Positions 35,216 through 44,980 of a DNA stretch of 64,000 nt are shown here, piece after piece. Position 1 is the stretch's first letter, and the number at the start of each line of letters is the position of its first letter. Position numbers and translations under genes: made by a program. The notes under the pieces are model-generated. The model worked only from the letters and a program-made list of their open reading frames with translations. It ran no database searches and was not told where the DNA came from. The DNA comes from JALYOK01 sp963840785 (lineage in GTDB: Bacteria; Pseudomonadota; Gammaproteobacteria; Burkholderiales; JALYOK01). The DNA lies in contig CAWJAF010000007.1 in NCBI GenBank assembly GCA_963840785.1, positions 124,001-188,000 of the forward strand. Direction: 5' to 3'.

Positions 35216-36999
35216 TACTTCAGAGCAAGATAACGGCGCCAGGCGCCGTGATGGGTAATGTCTTCGGCGCCTTGCGTTGCGTAGTTCTCGCACACGAAGC
35301 CCTGCACTAAGTCCCCAGATTCGAGCTCGATCGTCCCGATGCCCAGCGGCGCGGGAATGCCGGCGACAAAGGTGCCGAACGTCGCGGCGGGCAATTGCCA
35401 CACTTCCAATTCGATCGCGCCGCCGTCGTCATTTCTCACCATGCCCGGCCGACGCACTCCGGCGCCAGGCAATGCATACAGGCGATACTTCGCCGCGCTG
35501 CGCGTGGCGAGCAACAATCGCCCGCCGCGATCGGTGAGTTGGTGATTCAACGGCAGGCCGGACATGTGCGCGCCACAAACAACGACGCGAATCATTCCAG
35601 AATCAGCCTTTGGCAAATGGTTTGCTCGATAGGCGTTCGTCGCGCCGAGTCGCAACGGAAACGCCGCCTGCCAACGCTGCGCCAAATCCAACAGCGCGAC
35701 ATCGCTGAAGGCCGGCGCGCCGAAAGTGATGCCGAACGGCAAACCGTTGCCGAGAAATCCTGCCGGTACTGCGATCGCAGATAAATCCAGTAGGTTCATG
35801 AAATTCGTGTAATAGCCGAGGTTGGAGTTGAGCTTGATCGGATCGGCCAGCACTTCGTCGATCGTGTATTGCGTCCCGGCGGTTGGCGTGATGAGGACGT
35901 CAATGTCATTCCAGATGGTCGCCGTTCGGCGTTTCATTTCTCGCAAGCGATATAGCGACGCGAAGGTATCGGCGGCAGAAAACTTTTTCGCGCCGAGCGT
36001 AATCTTGCGCGTGACTTCGTGCAACGATTCCGGTTGGCGTTCGATAAAATCGCGAATTGCCTGGTAGCGCTCGGCCACCCACGGGCCATCGTAAAGTAAG
36101 CGTGCGGTTTCTAAAAAATCCGCGAAGTCGATGGCGATTGCTTCGCCGCCCATCGCTTGCAGCCGTTCCACATTGCGCGCGAAGAGTGCCTTCGCATCGG
36201 CGTTGCCGAAAAATTCCAATTGCTCGGTTCGCGGAATACCGAAGCGGAAGCGCGCGTTGAAATTCGATCGCATTGCCTCCGGCGCCGCGCGGGAATAGGC
36301 ATCTTCCGCATCGAAACCTTGCGCAACGGCGGCAATTTGTGACGCGTCATTCGCGGTCAACGCAAAAATGGAAACCGTATCCAATGTCCGGCAAGCGGGC
36401 ACCACGCCACGCGCTGAAATCAATCCACATGTGGGTTTCAGGCCGATGAGATTATTCAACGCGGCAGGCACGCGGCCCGAGCCGGCGGTGTCAGTACCCA
36501 ACGAAAAACTGGCAAGCCCTAACGCGACGGACACCGCCGAGCCCGCGCTCGATCCGCCGGAGATGTAACTCGGATCAAAGGCGTTGCGGCATGGGCCATA
36601 CGGCGAGCGGGTGCCGACCAGGCCGGTGGCGAACTGATCGAGATTGGTCTTGCCGATCGGGATGGCGCCGGCGGCCATCAGTCGCTCCACCACGGCCGCA
36701 GAACGTGTTGGCGCGTACGCGAAATCGGGGCACCCTGCAGTCGTCGGAACATCGGCGAGATCGATGTTGTCTTTGATTGCGAATGGAATGCCGTACAGTG
36801 GCTGTGACCGAATGCCGCGCGCTTCGATATCGCGCGCGTACCGGAGCAGGCGCTCGCGTTCGAATAACGTAATCCAAATATTATGCTCGGTAAATGTTGC
36901 GCAACGCGCAAGAATTTCATCGATCAGTTGCGTCGGCGTCAGCGTGCCGTCGCGATAGGCTTGTTGTAAATTTGAAAGTTGTAAGCTGATTTCGCTCAT
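35215..36999 (-). CDS. atzF: Allophanate hydrolase
   Basis: Cleaves allophanate to ammonia and CO2. It is 594 residues. The amidase-signature domain (~1-440) has Lys in PFAIKDNID and the Ser-cisSer pair in SGGSSAGSAVSVALG. The C-terminal domain (~450-594; AAKYRLYALPGAGVRRPGM, PAPLGIGTIELESGD) is the AtzF type that decarboxylates the intermediate. The start at ATG 36999 overlaps the carboxylase stop (ATGA). In this operon it performs the last step of guanidine breakdown. A degraded second copy of its 3' third lies at 4862-5460. Confidence 0.94.
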   Translation of the reverse strand: MSEISLQLSNLQQAYRDGTLTPTQLIDEILARCATFTEHNIWITLFERERLLRYARDIEARGIRSQPLYGIPFAIKDNIDLADVPTTAGCPDFAYAPTRSAAVVERLMAAGAIPIGKTNLDQFATGLVGTRSPYGPCRNAFDPSYISGGSSAGSAVSVALGLASFSLGTDTAGSGRVPAALNNLIGLKPTCGLISARGVVPACRTLDTVSIFALTANDASQIAAVAQGFDAEDAYSRAAPEAMRSNFNARFRFGIPRTEQLEFFGNADAKALFARNVERLQAMGGEAIAIDFADFLETARLLYDGPWVAERYQAIRDFIERQPESLHEVTRKITLGAKKFSAADTFASLYRLREMKRRTATIWNDIDVLITPTAGTQYTIDEVLADPIKLNSNLGYYTNFMNLLDLSAIAVPAGFLGNGLPFGITFGAPAFSDVALLDLAQRWQAAFPLRLGATNAYRANHLPKADSGMIRVVVCGAHMSGLPLNHQLTDRGGRLLLATRSAAKYRLYALPGAGVRRPGMVRNDDGGAIELEVWQLPAATFGTFVAGIPAPLGIGTIELESGDLVQGFVCENYATQGAEDITHHGAWRRYLALK

Positions 37000-39900
37000 A
37001 CACTTTGCCCGATCACAATTAGATTCTGACCCGCCGCGACCGGCGCGCCTTCGTTGCAAAGAATTTGCTGCACGACGCCATCTTCCGATGCATTCACGTT
37101 AATTTCCATTTTCATCGATTCGATAATCATCAGTGGCGCGCCTGCGCTAACGCGTTCACCGGGTTTGACCAACACTTTCCATAGACTACCCGCGACCGGG
37201 CTGGCCATCGCGCGAGCGCCGGGCGCGAGTTCAAGCTCGTTTGCCGGCGCCGCTTCGGTCGCGCTGTCGCCGCTGAAGTCCGCCTGCCCTGTGGCTTTCC
37301 AACGTTCGCGCTCCGCTTCAAACGCCGTCTGTTGTTGTGTCTTAAAGCGCGCAATAGCAGAATCGTTGGCCGCCAGGAATGCGTTGTAATGACGCAGGCT
37401 AAAGGTTTGTTCTTCGATCTTGATGTTGAATTTACCGTGCAAAAAATCCTGCCGCATGTCGAGCAAGGTTTCTTCGCTGACAGGATAAAAACGAATCTGA
37501 TCGAAAAATCGCAGCAGCCACGGTTTGCCTTCGCGAAAATCGGCGGTGGTGCGATGCCGGTTCCACATCTGAATCGTCCGTCCGACGAATTGGTAGCCGC
37601 CCGGGCCTTCCATGCCGTATATGCACATGTACGCACCGCCGATGCCGACAGCATTTTCCGGTGTCCAGGTGCGCGCCGGGTTGTACTTCGTCGTTACCAA
37701 GCGATGGCGCGGATCGATCGGCGTGGCAACCGGGGCGCCAAGATAAACATCGCCCAAACCCAGCACCAGATACGAAGCGTCGAAGACGATGCGCTGCACG
37801 TCATCGATGCTTGGCAATCCGTTAATGCGGCGAATGAACTCGATATTGCTCGGACACCACGGCGCATCCTTGCGCACCGACTGGGCGTATTTTTGAATCG
37901 CTAGCTGCGTCTGGCTATCGTTCCACGCCAAGGGTAAATGCACGATGCGCGTCGGTACTTCCATGTCCTGAATCGCCGGCAGCAAAGATTCTGCGCCGAG
38001 CAAAATATCCAGCAAGGCGTTGAGCGGCAAGCGCGCGCTGTCGTAATGAACTTGCAGCGAGCGAATCCCCGGCGTGAGATCGACCATCCCGCGAATGTTT
38101 TGCGTTTGCAGCGCTTGCATCAAGGCATGAACGCGAAAGCGCAAATTGAGATCGAGCACTAACGGCCCATACTCGATCAGTAAATAATCGTCACCGGCAA
38201 TACGATACGTCACATCAACGTTGTCACGAGTTTTTTGTACGCGGTGAATGACCGCGCCCTCAACATGGTCCGGTGGCGCTGATTTTTGTACGCTAGTTCG
38301 CGCCAAATTCGCGATCACAAACGTCTGATCCGTGGCCAGCGCCAAGGCCTGTTGCAGCGACAATCGTTGAAAGCGAACTTTGTCACCGGGCTTGAGCTGG
38401 CCGACCTTCCAAAACTCCGCTTTGACAACTACCGCGGGGCAGACAAAGCCGCCCAAGCTCGGCCCGTCCGGGCCTAGAATCACCGGCATATCGCCGGTGA
38501 AATCGATCGCGCCGATCGCATACGCGTTATCGTGAATATTCGATGGGTGCAGGCCCGCTTCGCCGCCGTCGTGCCGCGCCCATTGCGGCTTTGGGCCGAT
38601 TAGCCGTACGCCGGTGCGGCTGGAGTTGTAATGCACTTCCCAGTCGGTCGCGAAAAACATTTCGATATCGGCGTCGGTGAAAAAATCCGGCGCGCCGTGG
38701 GGGCCGTACAACACGCCGATCGTCCAGTGCGTGTCGTAGCGCGGTATCGCCGACGCATCGATGTTCGGCAATTGCTTAATCGATGCAACGTCGTCGCCGA
38801 TGTGCAATACGTCGCCCGTGCGCAAAGTCCGCCCACCGTGTCCGCCCACTTGGCCGAGAGTAAACGTCGCTTTGCTGCCAAGATAATCGGGGACTTGAAT
38901 CGCGCCGGCAATCGCGAGATAACACCGCGCGCCCGCTCCCGACACACCGGCAATTTTTAAATTATCGCCAGCCTTTACCGCATGGCTTTGCCATAGTGCC
39001 AGCGCTTGCCCATTCAATTGGATACTAAACGCCGCGCCGGTGATGGCAATAACGGCATCACAATTAAATTTCAGCGTCGGGCCGGACAAGGTAATTTCCA
39101 ACGCGCCGGCGCCATCCGGGTTTCCCACCAAGCGATTGGCCAATCGCATTGCGAGTCCATCCATCGGCCCGGACGGCGGCATGCCGACATGCCAATAACC
39201 AATGCGCCCCGGATAATCTTGCACCGTCGTGTGTATGCCCGGCTCCAACACCTCGATACTTCGCGAGTCGTACTTGAGTGTTGAAAGGTAGCGCGTGGTT
39301 TGCCGCGCGGCAGAAAATGTTTCAGTCGCTACGATCTGTCGTAGGTATAGAACATTGGTCTCGATGCCGGCGAGTTGTGTTTCCCGGAGCGCGGCGCTGA
39401 GTTTCGCGATTGCCTGCGCGCGCGTATCGGCTTTCACAATTACTTTCCCGATCATCGGATCGTAATAAGGAGAGACTTCGCTGCCGCTGGCGACCCACGT
39501 TTCTACTCGCGCGTTGTTCGGAAACGTCGCCGCTGTTAGTAAGCCGCTGCAGGGCTGAAAATTCTTGCCGGGATCTTCGGCGTAGATCCGCGCTTGAATA
39601 GAATGTCCGCTGAACGTCGCTTTAAAATTGGAAAGATCTAACTCACCGGCTGCTTGCCGCACCATCCATTCCACCAGATCGATGCCGGTGATTTCTTCGG
39701 TGACGCCGTGCTCCACCTGCAAGCGCGTGTTGACTTCGAGAAAGTAAAACTCGCCGTTACTCGAATCGAATACAAATTCAACGGTGCCCGCGGATTGATA
39801 GCCGATCGCTCGGCCGAGACGTTCAGCAGTTGCCGCCAGCAATTTGCGCTGCGTATCGGTGATCCCCGGCGCCGGCGCTTCCTCGATGACTTTTTGGTTG

Positions 39901-40598
39901 CGCCGTTGCAACGAACAATCACGCTCGCCCAAACTGACAACATGGCCACGGCCGTCACCGAAAATTTGCACTTCAATGTGACGCGCGGCTTCGACATATT
40001 TTTCTAAAAACAAACCACCGGTTTTGAACGCACTTTTGGCAAGGCGTTCGACGGATTGGAATGCCGCGTGAAGTTCGTCTTCGCGCCACACCAATTGCAT
40101 ACCGATGCCGCCGCCGCCGGCGGTGCTTTTGAGCATCACCGGATAGCCGATATGCACGGCTTCGGCAATCGCGTGGTCTACGCTTTCGAGCAAACCCGAG
40201 CCCGGCAGCAACGGCACTTCGTTCGCTGCGGCCAGTTCCCGCGCCGTATGCTTTAGCCCGAACGCGCGCATTTGCGCGGGCGACGGGCCGATAAACGTTA
40301 GCCCGGCATCGGCGCAAGCCTGCGCGAAATCGGCATTCTCCGAGAGGAAGCCGTAACCGGGATGGATGGCTTGCGCGCCGGACTTGCGCGCAGCGTCGAG
40401 AATCGCATCGACGCGCAAATAACTTTCGCTGGCGGGCGCCGGGCCGATGCGGATCGCTTCATCCGCGTGGGCAACGTGCTTCGAATGGCGATCGGCATCG
40501 GAATACACCGCGACCGACGCGATGCCCATGGATTTCAGCGTGCGCGCGATCCGACAGGCGATGGCGCCACGATTTGCGATTAGAATTTTCTTGAACAT
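36996..40598 (-). CDS. Guanidine (urea-type) carboxylase, biotin-dependent
   Basis: A 1200-residue single-chain carboxylase. Biotin carboxylase is at ~1-450 (FKKILIANRGAIACRIARTL, then ATP-grasp MLKSTAGGGGIGMQLV). The carboxyltransferase region of KipA/KipI (AHS2/AHS1) type is at ~480-1090 (MPPSGPMDGLAMRLANRLVG, YRIAGDDYLLIEYG). The biotinyl domain at ~1130-1200 has biotin Lys in ESMKMEI. Such proteins are labelled urea carboxylase. Here the guanidine-I riboswitch and the DUF1989 pair indicate guanidine as substrate, giving carboxyguanidine. The assignment to guanidine rather than urea is inferred from context. Confidence 0.88.
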   Translation of the reverse strand: MFKKILIANRGAIACRIARTLKSMGIASVAVYSDADRHSKHVAHADEAIRIGPAPASESYLRVDAILDAARKSGAQAIHPGYGFLSENADFAQACADAGLTFIGPSPAQMRAFGLKHTARELAAANEVPLLPGSGLLESVDHAIAEAVHIGYPVMLKSTAGGGGIGMQLVWREDELHAAFQSVERLAKSAFKTGGLFLEKYVEAARHIEVQIFGDGRGHVVSLGERDCSLQRRNQKVIEEAPAPGITDTQRKLLAATAERLGRAIGYQSAGTVEFVFDSSNGEFYFLEVNTRLQVEHGVTEEITGIDLVEWMVRQAAGELDLSNFKATFSGHSIQARIYAEDPGKNFQPCSGLLTAATFPNNARVETWVASGSEVSPYYDPMIGKVIVKADTRAQAIAKLSAALRETQLAGIETNVLYLRQIVATETFSAARQTTRYLSTLKYDSRSIEVLEPGIHTTVQDYPGRIGYWHVGMPPSGPMDGLAMRLANRLVGNPDGAGALEITLSGPTLKFNCDAVIAITGAAFSIQLNGQALALWQSHAVKAGDNLKIAGVSGAGARCYLAIAGAIQVPDYLGSKATFTLGQVGGHGGRTLRTGDVLHIGDDVASIKQLPNIDASAIPRYDTHWTIGVLYGPHGAPDFFTDADIEMFFATDWEVHYNSSRTGVRLIGPKPQWARHDGGEAGLHPSNIHDNAYAIGAIDFTGDMPVILGPDGPSLGGFVCPAVVVKAEFWKVGQLKPGDKVRFQRLSLQQALALATDQTFVIANLARTSVQKSAPPDHVEGAVIHRVQKTRDNVDVTYRIAGDDYLLIEYGPLVLDLNLRFRVHALMQALQTQNIRGMVDLTPGIRSLQVHYDSARLPLNALLDILLGAESLLPAIQDMEVPTRIVHLPLAWNDSQTQLAIQKYAQSVRKDAPWCPSNIEFIRRINGLPSIDDVQRIVFDASYLVLGLGDVYLGAPVATPIDPRHRLVTTKYNPARTWTPENAVGIGGAYMCIYGMEGPGGYQFVGRTIQMWNRHRTTADFREGKPWLLRFFDQIRFYPVSEETLLDMRQDFLHGKFNIKIEEQTFSLRHYNAFLAANDSAIARFKTQQQTAFEAERERWKATGQADFSGDSATEAAPANELELAPGARAMASPVAGSLWKVLVKPGERVSAGAPLMIIESMKMEINVNASEDGVVQQILCNEGAPVAAGQNLIVIGQSV

Positions 40599-40693
40599 GT
40601 TTCGACTGCAACACCTTGCTTGCGGCGGGCCGTCCCGCGCGATTTTCTGGGCTGATCAGCGGGTCGTCCCACCTGGCCGCTATTGCGCTCGGT

Positions 40694-41347
40694 TCAAACC
40701 TTCGTGTCCCAAATTAACAACCGCAACGGCGTCGGGTTATAGGCATTACAGGGATTGTTAAGCTGCGGGCAATTCGAGATTAAGCAAATCACGTCCATAT
40801 CGGCGCGCATTTCGACATACTTACCCGGACCCGACACGCCGTCGGCAAATCTAAGTTGCCCTTCGGTCGTCACCGGCACATTCATAAAAAAATTGATGTT
40901 GCTGGAAAGGTCACGTTTACCGATGCCGCAATGGGAATGGATTGCCGTGTGCAAAAATGTGTCGCGGCAACTATGCATGTATTTTTTGTCGAGCGCGTAG
41001 CGCACGCTGTTGCTTTCCGATGCGCACGCGCCGCCGAGCGTGTCATGCCGACCACAGGTATCGGCAACGATCGTCAGCATAGCGTTTCCCTCGCTCGACA
41101 CTAAGCGACTGCCGGTTGTCAGATACAGGCTGCGCTGGGCGCGAATGGTATCTTGTGCGCTATAGCGGTCCGCCGAATCTGCCGCGTTGTAGAACATGGT
41201 ATCGGCCGATTGGTTACCTTCGACGTCGACGATACGAAGAATTTGTCCGCGCTTTATTTCGCGTAACCAACCTTCACCCGCCGGCAGCGTTAAGTCGTGA
41301 CTTGCGTTGGCCGGATTCAGCGTGCTCTCGGTCAGCTTAGCGCTCAT
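40694..41347 (-). CDS. Carboxyguanidine deiminase subunit (DUF1989, UAAP2-like)
   Basis: A 217-residue protein of the 'urea carboxylase-associated protein 2' type. Characteristic stretches are GQILRIVDVEGNQSADTMFY, SAQDTIRAQRSLYLTTGSRL, MLTIVADTCGRHDTLGGAC and RYALDKKYMHSCRDTFL. In characterised systems two DUF1989 proteins (CgdA/CgdB) form the deiminase that converts carboxyguanidine to allophanate plus ammonia. Which of the two subunits this is cannot be decided here. The start at ATG 41347 overlaps the upstream subunit's stop (ATGA). Confidence 0.85.
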   Translation of the reverse strand: MSAKLTESTLNPANASHDLTLPAGEGWLREIKRGQILRIVDVEGNQSADTMFYNAADSADRYSAQDTIRAQRSLYLTTGSRLVSSEGNAMLTIVADTCGRHDTLGGACASESNSVRYALDKKYMHSCRDTFLHTAIHSHCGIGKRDLSSNINFFMNVPVTTEGQLRFADGVSGPGKYVEMRADMDVICLISNCPQLNNPCNAYNPTPLRLLIWDTKV

Positions 41348-42117
41348 GCGTTCGCTCCCCGAAAGTACAATTCGGTGTTGTGGAAACCCCGACCGTTTTC
41401 CGGACAACTGATGCGGCATGGATCGTCATGCGTCACCGCATCGGACCGCCAAGCCGTTACGCCAATCGCGCCAGGCTGATATTCGGCGGAATCGATCAAC
41501 GGATGGGGCGCGGTTGAAAATGCCACTAGGCAATTCATTTCGAATCGCAAATCCACGGCGGCGCCGGCATGCGAATGACTGGGGACGTAGTGAAATTTGC
41601 CATCATCGTCGACCCATACCTTGCTGAAAAAATTCACCGTTCCGACCAGGTCCCTTGGCCCCAATCCCCATTTTGCCAACTCGATCAACAAACCATCACG
41701 GCCGTTTCGGTACATATCGTTGCGCGCCGATTGGTAACGGCGCTCGCCGAACTTCGCGCGAATATCCTCGGCATTGGACGGCCCGCACAGTGGGTCGTGC
41801 CAGCCTAGGTTATCGGCGGTAATTGAGCACAGGATCCGCCCCATATCGGAGTAACAGACGTGGCCATGGGTGAGATGGGCCGTATGTTGCGCTTTCAGCG
41901 TATCGGCCATGTTGTAGCGTTCGAGTTTTTCTTCTTGATTGAAGAAAATCGCCGAGCAGTTTGCGCCGCCTTTCAAATCCGTGAGCCGTAAGGTCGTGCC
42001 GCGACGGACGATACCGGACCAATGGGCGCCCCCGGGAATCAAGTCCTGCCATAACAAGGCTTGCGTACTTATGTTGGGCAATGTGTTCATGTTCGGATTT
42101 CCATTTTTGATCGTCAC
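41344..42117 (-). CDS. Carboxyguanidine deiminase subunit (DUF1989, UAAP1-like)
   Basis: A protein of 248-257 residues, 'urea carboxylase-associated protein 1' type. Characteristic stretches are LIPGGAHWSGIVRRGTTLRL, NMADTLKAQHTAHLTHGHV, LCSITADNLGWHDPLCGPS and MYRNGRDGLLIELAKWG. It is the partner of the downstream DUF1989 protein in the carboxyguanidine deiminase. The GTG at 42117 overlaps the ATPase stop (GTGA). ATG 42090 (MNTLPNIS) is an alternative start preceded by a purine-rich site. Confidence 0.85.
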   Translation of the reverse strand: MTIKNGNPNMNTLPNISTQALLWQDLIPGGAHWSGIVRRGTTLRLTDLKGGANCSAIFFNQEEKLERYNMADTLKAQHTAHLTHGHVCYSDMGRILCSITADNLGWHDPLCGPSNAEDIRAKFGERRYQSARNDMYRNGRDGLLIELAKWGLGPRDLVGTVNFFSKVWVDDDGKFHYVPSHSHAGAAVDLRFEMNCLVAFSTAPHPLIDSAEYQPGAIGVTAWRSDAVTHDDPCRISCPENGRGFHNTELYFRGANA

Positions 42118-42956
42118 GCTGCGCGCGCTACGATCTGCGTTAGTTTACGCAACATATCATAGTCGGTTTTCATGCCGGAAGTCTCGCGGATGCGTTCAAG
42201 GATCGTGCGTTTCATTGCCGTAAATTCGGGCGCCAGTTTCATATCTTGGATGCGTTCGTCGGGCAATGGCACAGCATGAATGCTATCGATACGACCCGGC
42301 CGCGGCGCCAAGACGACGACGCGATTGCCCAAATAAATCGCTTCTTCGACATCGTGGGTTACAAACACGATCGTAGTATTTTCGATCGCGCGCAGATAGC
42401 GAATCAAGTCGTGCATCACGTCGCGAGTTTGCGCATCGAGCGCGCCGAAGGGCTCGTCCATCAATAGAATTTGCGGCCGCGGCATGAGCGCGCGGGCAAT
42501 GGCAATACGTTGCTGCATGCCGCCGGAAAGTTGGTTGGGATAGGCATCGGCGACGTGATTCAATCCCATCACGGCGAGCAACGCATCGGCGCGCCCCGAT
42601 GCGGCTTCGACATCGGCTGAGGTGATATCGCGCTGATGGATTTCCAACCGGCGCGAGAACTTGATGTTCTGCATCACCGTGAGCCACGGGTAAAGACTGT
42701 AGTGTTGAAACACGACGGCGCGATCAACACCCGGACCATCGATCGGCACATCGTCGATGTGTATCTGGCCGTTGGTTTTTTTCTCCAATCCAGCAACGAT
42801 TCGTAGCAAGGTCGATTTGCCGCAGCCTGATGCGCCGACCAGGGTGACAAATTCGCCCGCACCAATGATCAGATTTATGTTTTCTAACGCGGTGGTAACA
42901 CCTTCTTTGCTCGAGAAAATTTTACTCAGGCCCGCAACCGTAATATTTTTGGCCAT
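42114..42956 (-). CDS. ABC transporter ATP-binding protein (NitT/TauT type, probable guanidine importer)
   Basis: A 280-residue ATPase. Walker A is GASGCGKSTLLRIV, the Q-loop is VVFQHYSLYPWL, the signature is LSGGMQQRIAIARAL, Walker B is ILLMDEPFGALDAQ, and the H-loop is FVTHDVEEA. I choose ATG 42956 (MAKNITVAG), just after the permease stop, over a GTG 21 bases upstream. With the permease and binding protein it forms an importer of the nitrate/taurine class. The guanidine substrate is inferred from the riboswitch and the catabolic genes. Confidence 0.9.
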   Translation of the reverse strand: MAKNITVAGLSKIFSSKEGVTTALENINLIIGAGEFVTLVGASGCGKSTLLRIVAGLEKKTNGQIHIDDVPIDGPGVDRAVVFQHYSLYPWLTVMQNIKFSRRLEIHQRDITSADVEAASGRADALLAVMGLNHVADAYPNQLSGGMQQRIAIARALMPRPQILLMDEPFGALDAQTRDVMHDLIRYLRAIENTTIVFVTHDVEEAIYLGNRVVVLAPRPGRIDSIHAVPLPDERIQDMKLAPEFTAMKRTILERIRETSGMKTDYDMLRKLTQIVARAA

Positions 42957-42958
42957 AT

Positions 42959-43798
42959 TTATCTCGAATGAAGCCACGGGAACGAGCGGCGATGCAAAAA
43001 TCGAAAGCCCTGATCCATCGCCAGACCGATGGCGCCGATTAACAGAATGCCAGCAAAAATTTTATCGGTCTGTAAAAACCGTTGCGCCTTGAGAATGGCG
43101 TAGCCTAGGCCGGAGTTCGCCGCGACCAGTTCCGCCACAACTAAATATGTCCAAGCCCAACCCATCGTGACTCGCAGCGTATCGAGCAATGCCGGTTTAG
43201 CCGATTGGAACACCACCAGCGACAACACTTCGCCGCGCGTCGCGCCCATAGTTTGCGCCGCTTCGATTTGCTGCATCGGCACGCGGCGTACATCTTCGGC
43301 CATCATCAATACCATCTGAAAAAATGTGCCGATGAAGATGATGGCGATCTTCGAGCTTTCATCGATCCCGACCCAGATCATCACCAGCGGAATAAACGCG
43401 ACCGCGGGCATGTAGCGAATGAAATCCATCAGCGGTTCCAACAGCGCTTGGATCGGCCGGTAGGTGCCGATGAACAGGCCCAGCGGCAATGCAATCAACG
43501 CCGACAATAACCAGCCGACGCTGACGCGATAGGTGCTGATCCCAATATCCCGCAACAAATTATCTTCGTTGAACCATTTGCCGATCCGCGCCAATACGTC
43601 CACCGGACTAGGCAGAAATACTTTATCCACCCAACCGCTGGCACTGGCGATCCACCACAGCACGATCGGAATCACAAAACCGACGATCGCGAATAGCCAG
43701 TAGTGCTGAACGCCCAGCGCGCCGCGGATCACCCAAATGCTCGGGCGCGCGCTCGGCGTTTCGGCGCTACTGCTCAGATGCGGTTCCATGGGAATCAT
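42959..43798 (-). CDS. ABC transporter permease (NitT/TauT type)
   Basis: A 279-residue inner-membrane protein with about six hydrophobic helices (WLFAIVGFVIPIVLWWIA near the start) and the cytoplasmic EAA loop IEAAQTMGATRGEVLSLVVF that docks the ATPase. The start near 43798 follows the binding-protein stop by 18 bases. It is the membrane channel of the putative guanidine importer. Confidence 0.92.
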   Translation of the reverse strand: MIPMEPHLSSSAETPSARPSIWVIRGALGVQHYWLFAIVGFVIPIVLWWIASASGWVDKVFLPSPVDVLARIGKWFNEDNLLRDIGISTYRVSVGWLLSALIALPLGLFIGTYRPIQALLEPLMDFIRYMPAVAFIPLVMIWVGIDESSKIAIIFIGTFFQMVLMMAEDVRRVPMQQIEAAQTMGATRGEVLSLVVFQSAKPALLDTLRVTMGWAWTYLVVAELVAANSGLGYAILKAQRFLQTDKIFAGILLIGAIGLAMDQGFRFLHRRSFPWLHSR

Positions 43799-43815
43799 CG
43801 CGCCGTTGAATCGGC

Positions 43816-44793
43816 TCAGCGCCTGGCCACTTCGCGCACTAATGAGGCATCAATGCCTTTAGCGATATCGGGTGCGCCTTCCATCAGCTTGTTGTCGAGC
43901 AAGAATTTCATGATGGTCGGCGCCACAGCGGTCAACGAACTCGCGCTTTTTTCGTCCATCGCGGCGAGCACTTCTTTCTCGCCGAAGAACTTGGTGCCCG
44001 GTAAGAAAACTTTATATTCGTCCGGCTTGAGTCCGACCACCTTGCTCATAATCTGCGCGGCCTCGTCCGGCTTGGCTTGGATAAAGGCCACCGTGTCGTA
44101 CCACGCGCGAATCATGCCGAGAAAATCTTTGCGCTTTTCCTTGATGGCTTTTTCTTGCGCGACGAGCAGATCGGGAATCAAGCCCGGCATGTCTTTCGAG
44201 GTAAATAATGCCTTACCTTTGCCGCTCGATTGAATTTGATTCACCCACGGATTCCACACCACGGCGGCGTCGACACGTCCGGCCAAAAACGCCGCGGCGG
44301 CATCGCCCGCGGTCAGATTCGTCACCTTCACGTCAGCCAAACTCATGCCGTTTTTCGCTAACGCGGTGACCAGCACGAAATGCGAAATGCTGAATTCTTC
44401 CAACGCAATGGTTTTGCCTTTGAGGTCGGCGAAGGATTTGATTTTCGGGCTGACCATTAAGGCATCGTTGCCGGCGGAATTGTCGTTGACCAAAATCGCC
44501 TTGATCGGAATGCCTTTCGCCAGCGGCGCGAGCGAATCGCTCCAGGTCTGGCAATTCGCATCCACTTGCCCGGCGGAAAGCGCCGCGATCGAATCGGTGT
44601 AATTGGCGAACCAAACCAATTTTACGTTGGCGTTATGTTTTTTAAAGAAGCCTTTTTGTTCGGCGACATACCACGCCACCCAGCCGGGCCAATCGCTTAA
44701 GCCGATTTTGACCTCCGCGAGCGCTGCGGGAATGGATGAGAAAGAAAGTAAAATTGCGCCGAGGGCGCCGCAGAGAATACGTTTGAGTGACAT
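43816..44793 (-). CDS. ABC transporter substrate-binding protein (NitT/TauT type)
   Basis: A 325-residue periplasmic binding protein. ATG 44793 (MSLKRILCGALGAILLSFSS in part) starts a clean signal peptide ending PAALA. An upstream in-frame ATG at 44886 is rejected because it lies inside the riboswitch. The mature part has the NMT1/TauA look: VKIGLSDWPGWVAWYVAEQK, FKKHNANVKLVWF, DLKGKTIALEEFSISHF. A GGA ribosome site lies ~7 bases upstream. It is the first gene after the riboswitch and probably captures guanidine. Confidence 0.92.
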   Translation of the reverse strand: MSLKRILCGALGAILLSFSSIPAALAEVKIGLSDWPGWVAWYVAEQKGFFKKHNANVKLVWFANYTDSIAALSAGQVDANCQTWSDSLAPLAKGIPIKAILVNDNSAGNDALMVSPKIKSFADLKGKTIALEEFSISHFVLVTALAKNGMSLADVKVTNLTAGDAAAAFLAGRVDAAVVWNPWVNQIQSSGKGKALFTSKDMPGLIPDLLVAQEKAIKEKRKDFLGMIRAWYDTVAFIQAKPDEAAQIMSKVVGLKPDEYKVFLPGTKFFGEKEVLAAMDEKSASSLTAVAPTIMKFLLDNKLMEGAPDIAKGIDASLVREVARR

Positions 44794-44844
44794 GAAGATT
44801 CCTTTTCGGTTTTTGCCAATGGAGAGGGCGATAGCGTCAAACCA

Positions 44845-44955
44845 ATCGCGACCTCCCGGGCTTTTATCCCTCCGTGGAATCCCCAAAACTGGGATCGGAC
44901 TGCTCTCGGACCAGACACTTCATCGAAGCCGGAACCCTAGCTGCCCTAAAGACGC
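44845..44955 (-). promoter_or_regulatory. Guanidine-I (ykkC) riboswitch
   Basis: Read on the minus strand, the three conserved blocks occur in order: CTAGGGTTCCGG (complement ~44929-44940), CTGGTCCGAGAG (~44903-44914), and ACGGAGGGATAAAAGCCCGG within ~44851-44875. These are the hallmark sequences of the guanidine-I aptamer. It ends ~55 bases before the binding-protein start. The region between can form a GC-rich stem (GCGAT/ATCGC, GGAGG/CCTCTCC), so either termination or ribosome-site control is possible. Guanidine binding is expected to turn the operon on. Confidence 0.9.
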
Positions 44956-44980
44956 GGCCGGATTGTGCGCCTCGCCTCTC

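Noticed and set aside
34568..35401. Longer start at 35401 for the last gene of the guanidine operon
   Set aside because: The extension is Arg-rich, overlaps atzF coding sequence heavily, and ATG 35215 is coupled to the atzF stop.
36996..40598. Plain urea carboxylase annotation
   Set aside because: The guanidine-I riboswitch and the two DUF1989 deiminase-type genes in the same operon favour guanidine as substrate; urea is kept only as the fallback.
43816..44886. Longer start for the substrate-binding protein at 44886
   Set aside because: The extra 31 codons lie inside the guanidine-I riboswitch; ATG 44793 has a ribosome site and a clean signal peptide.
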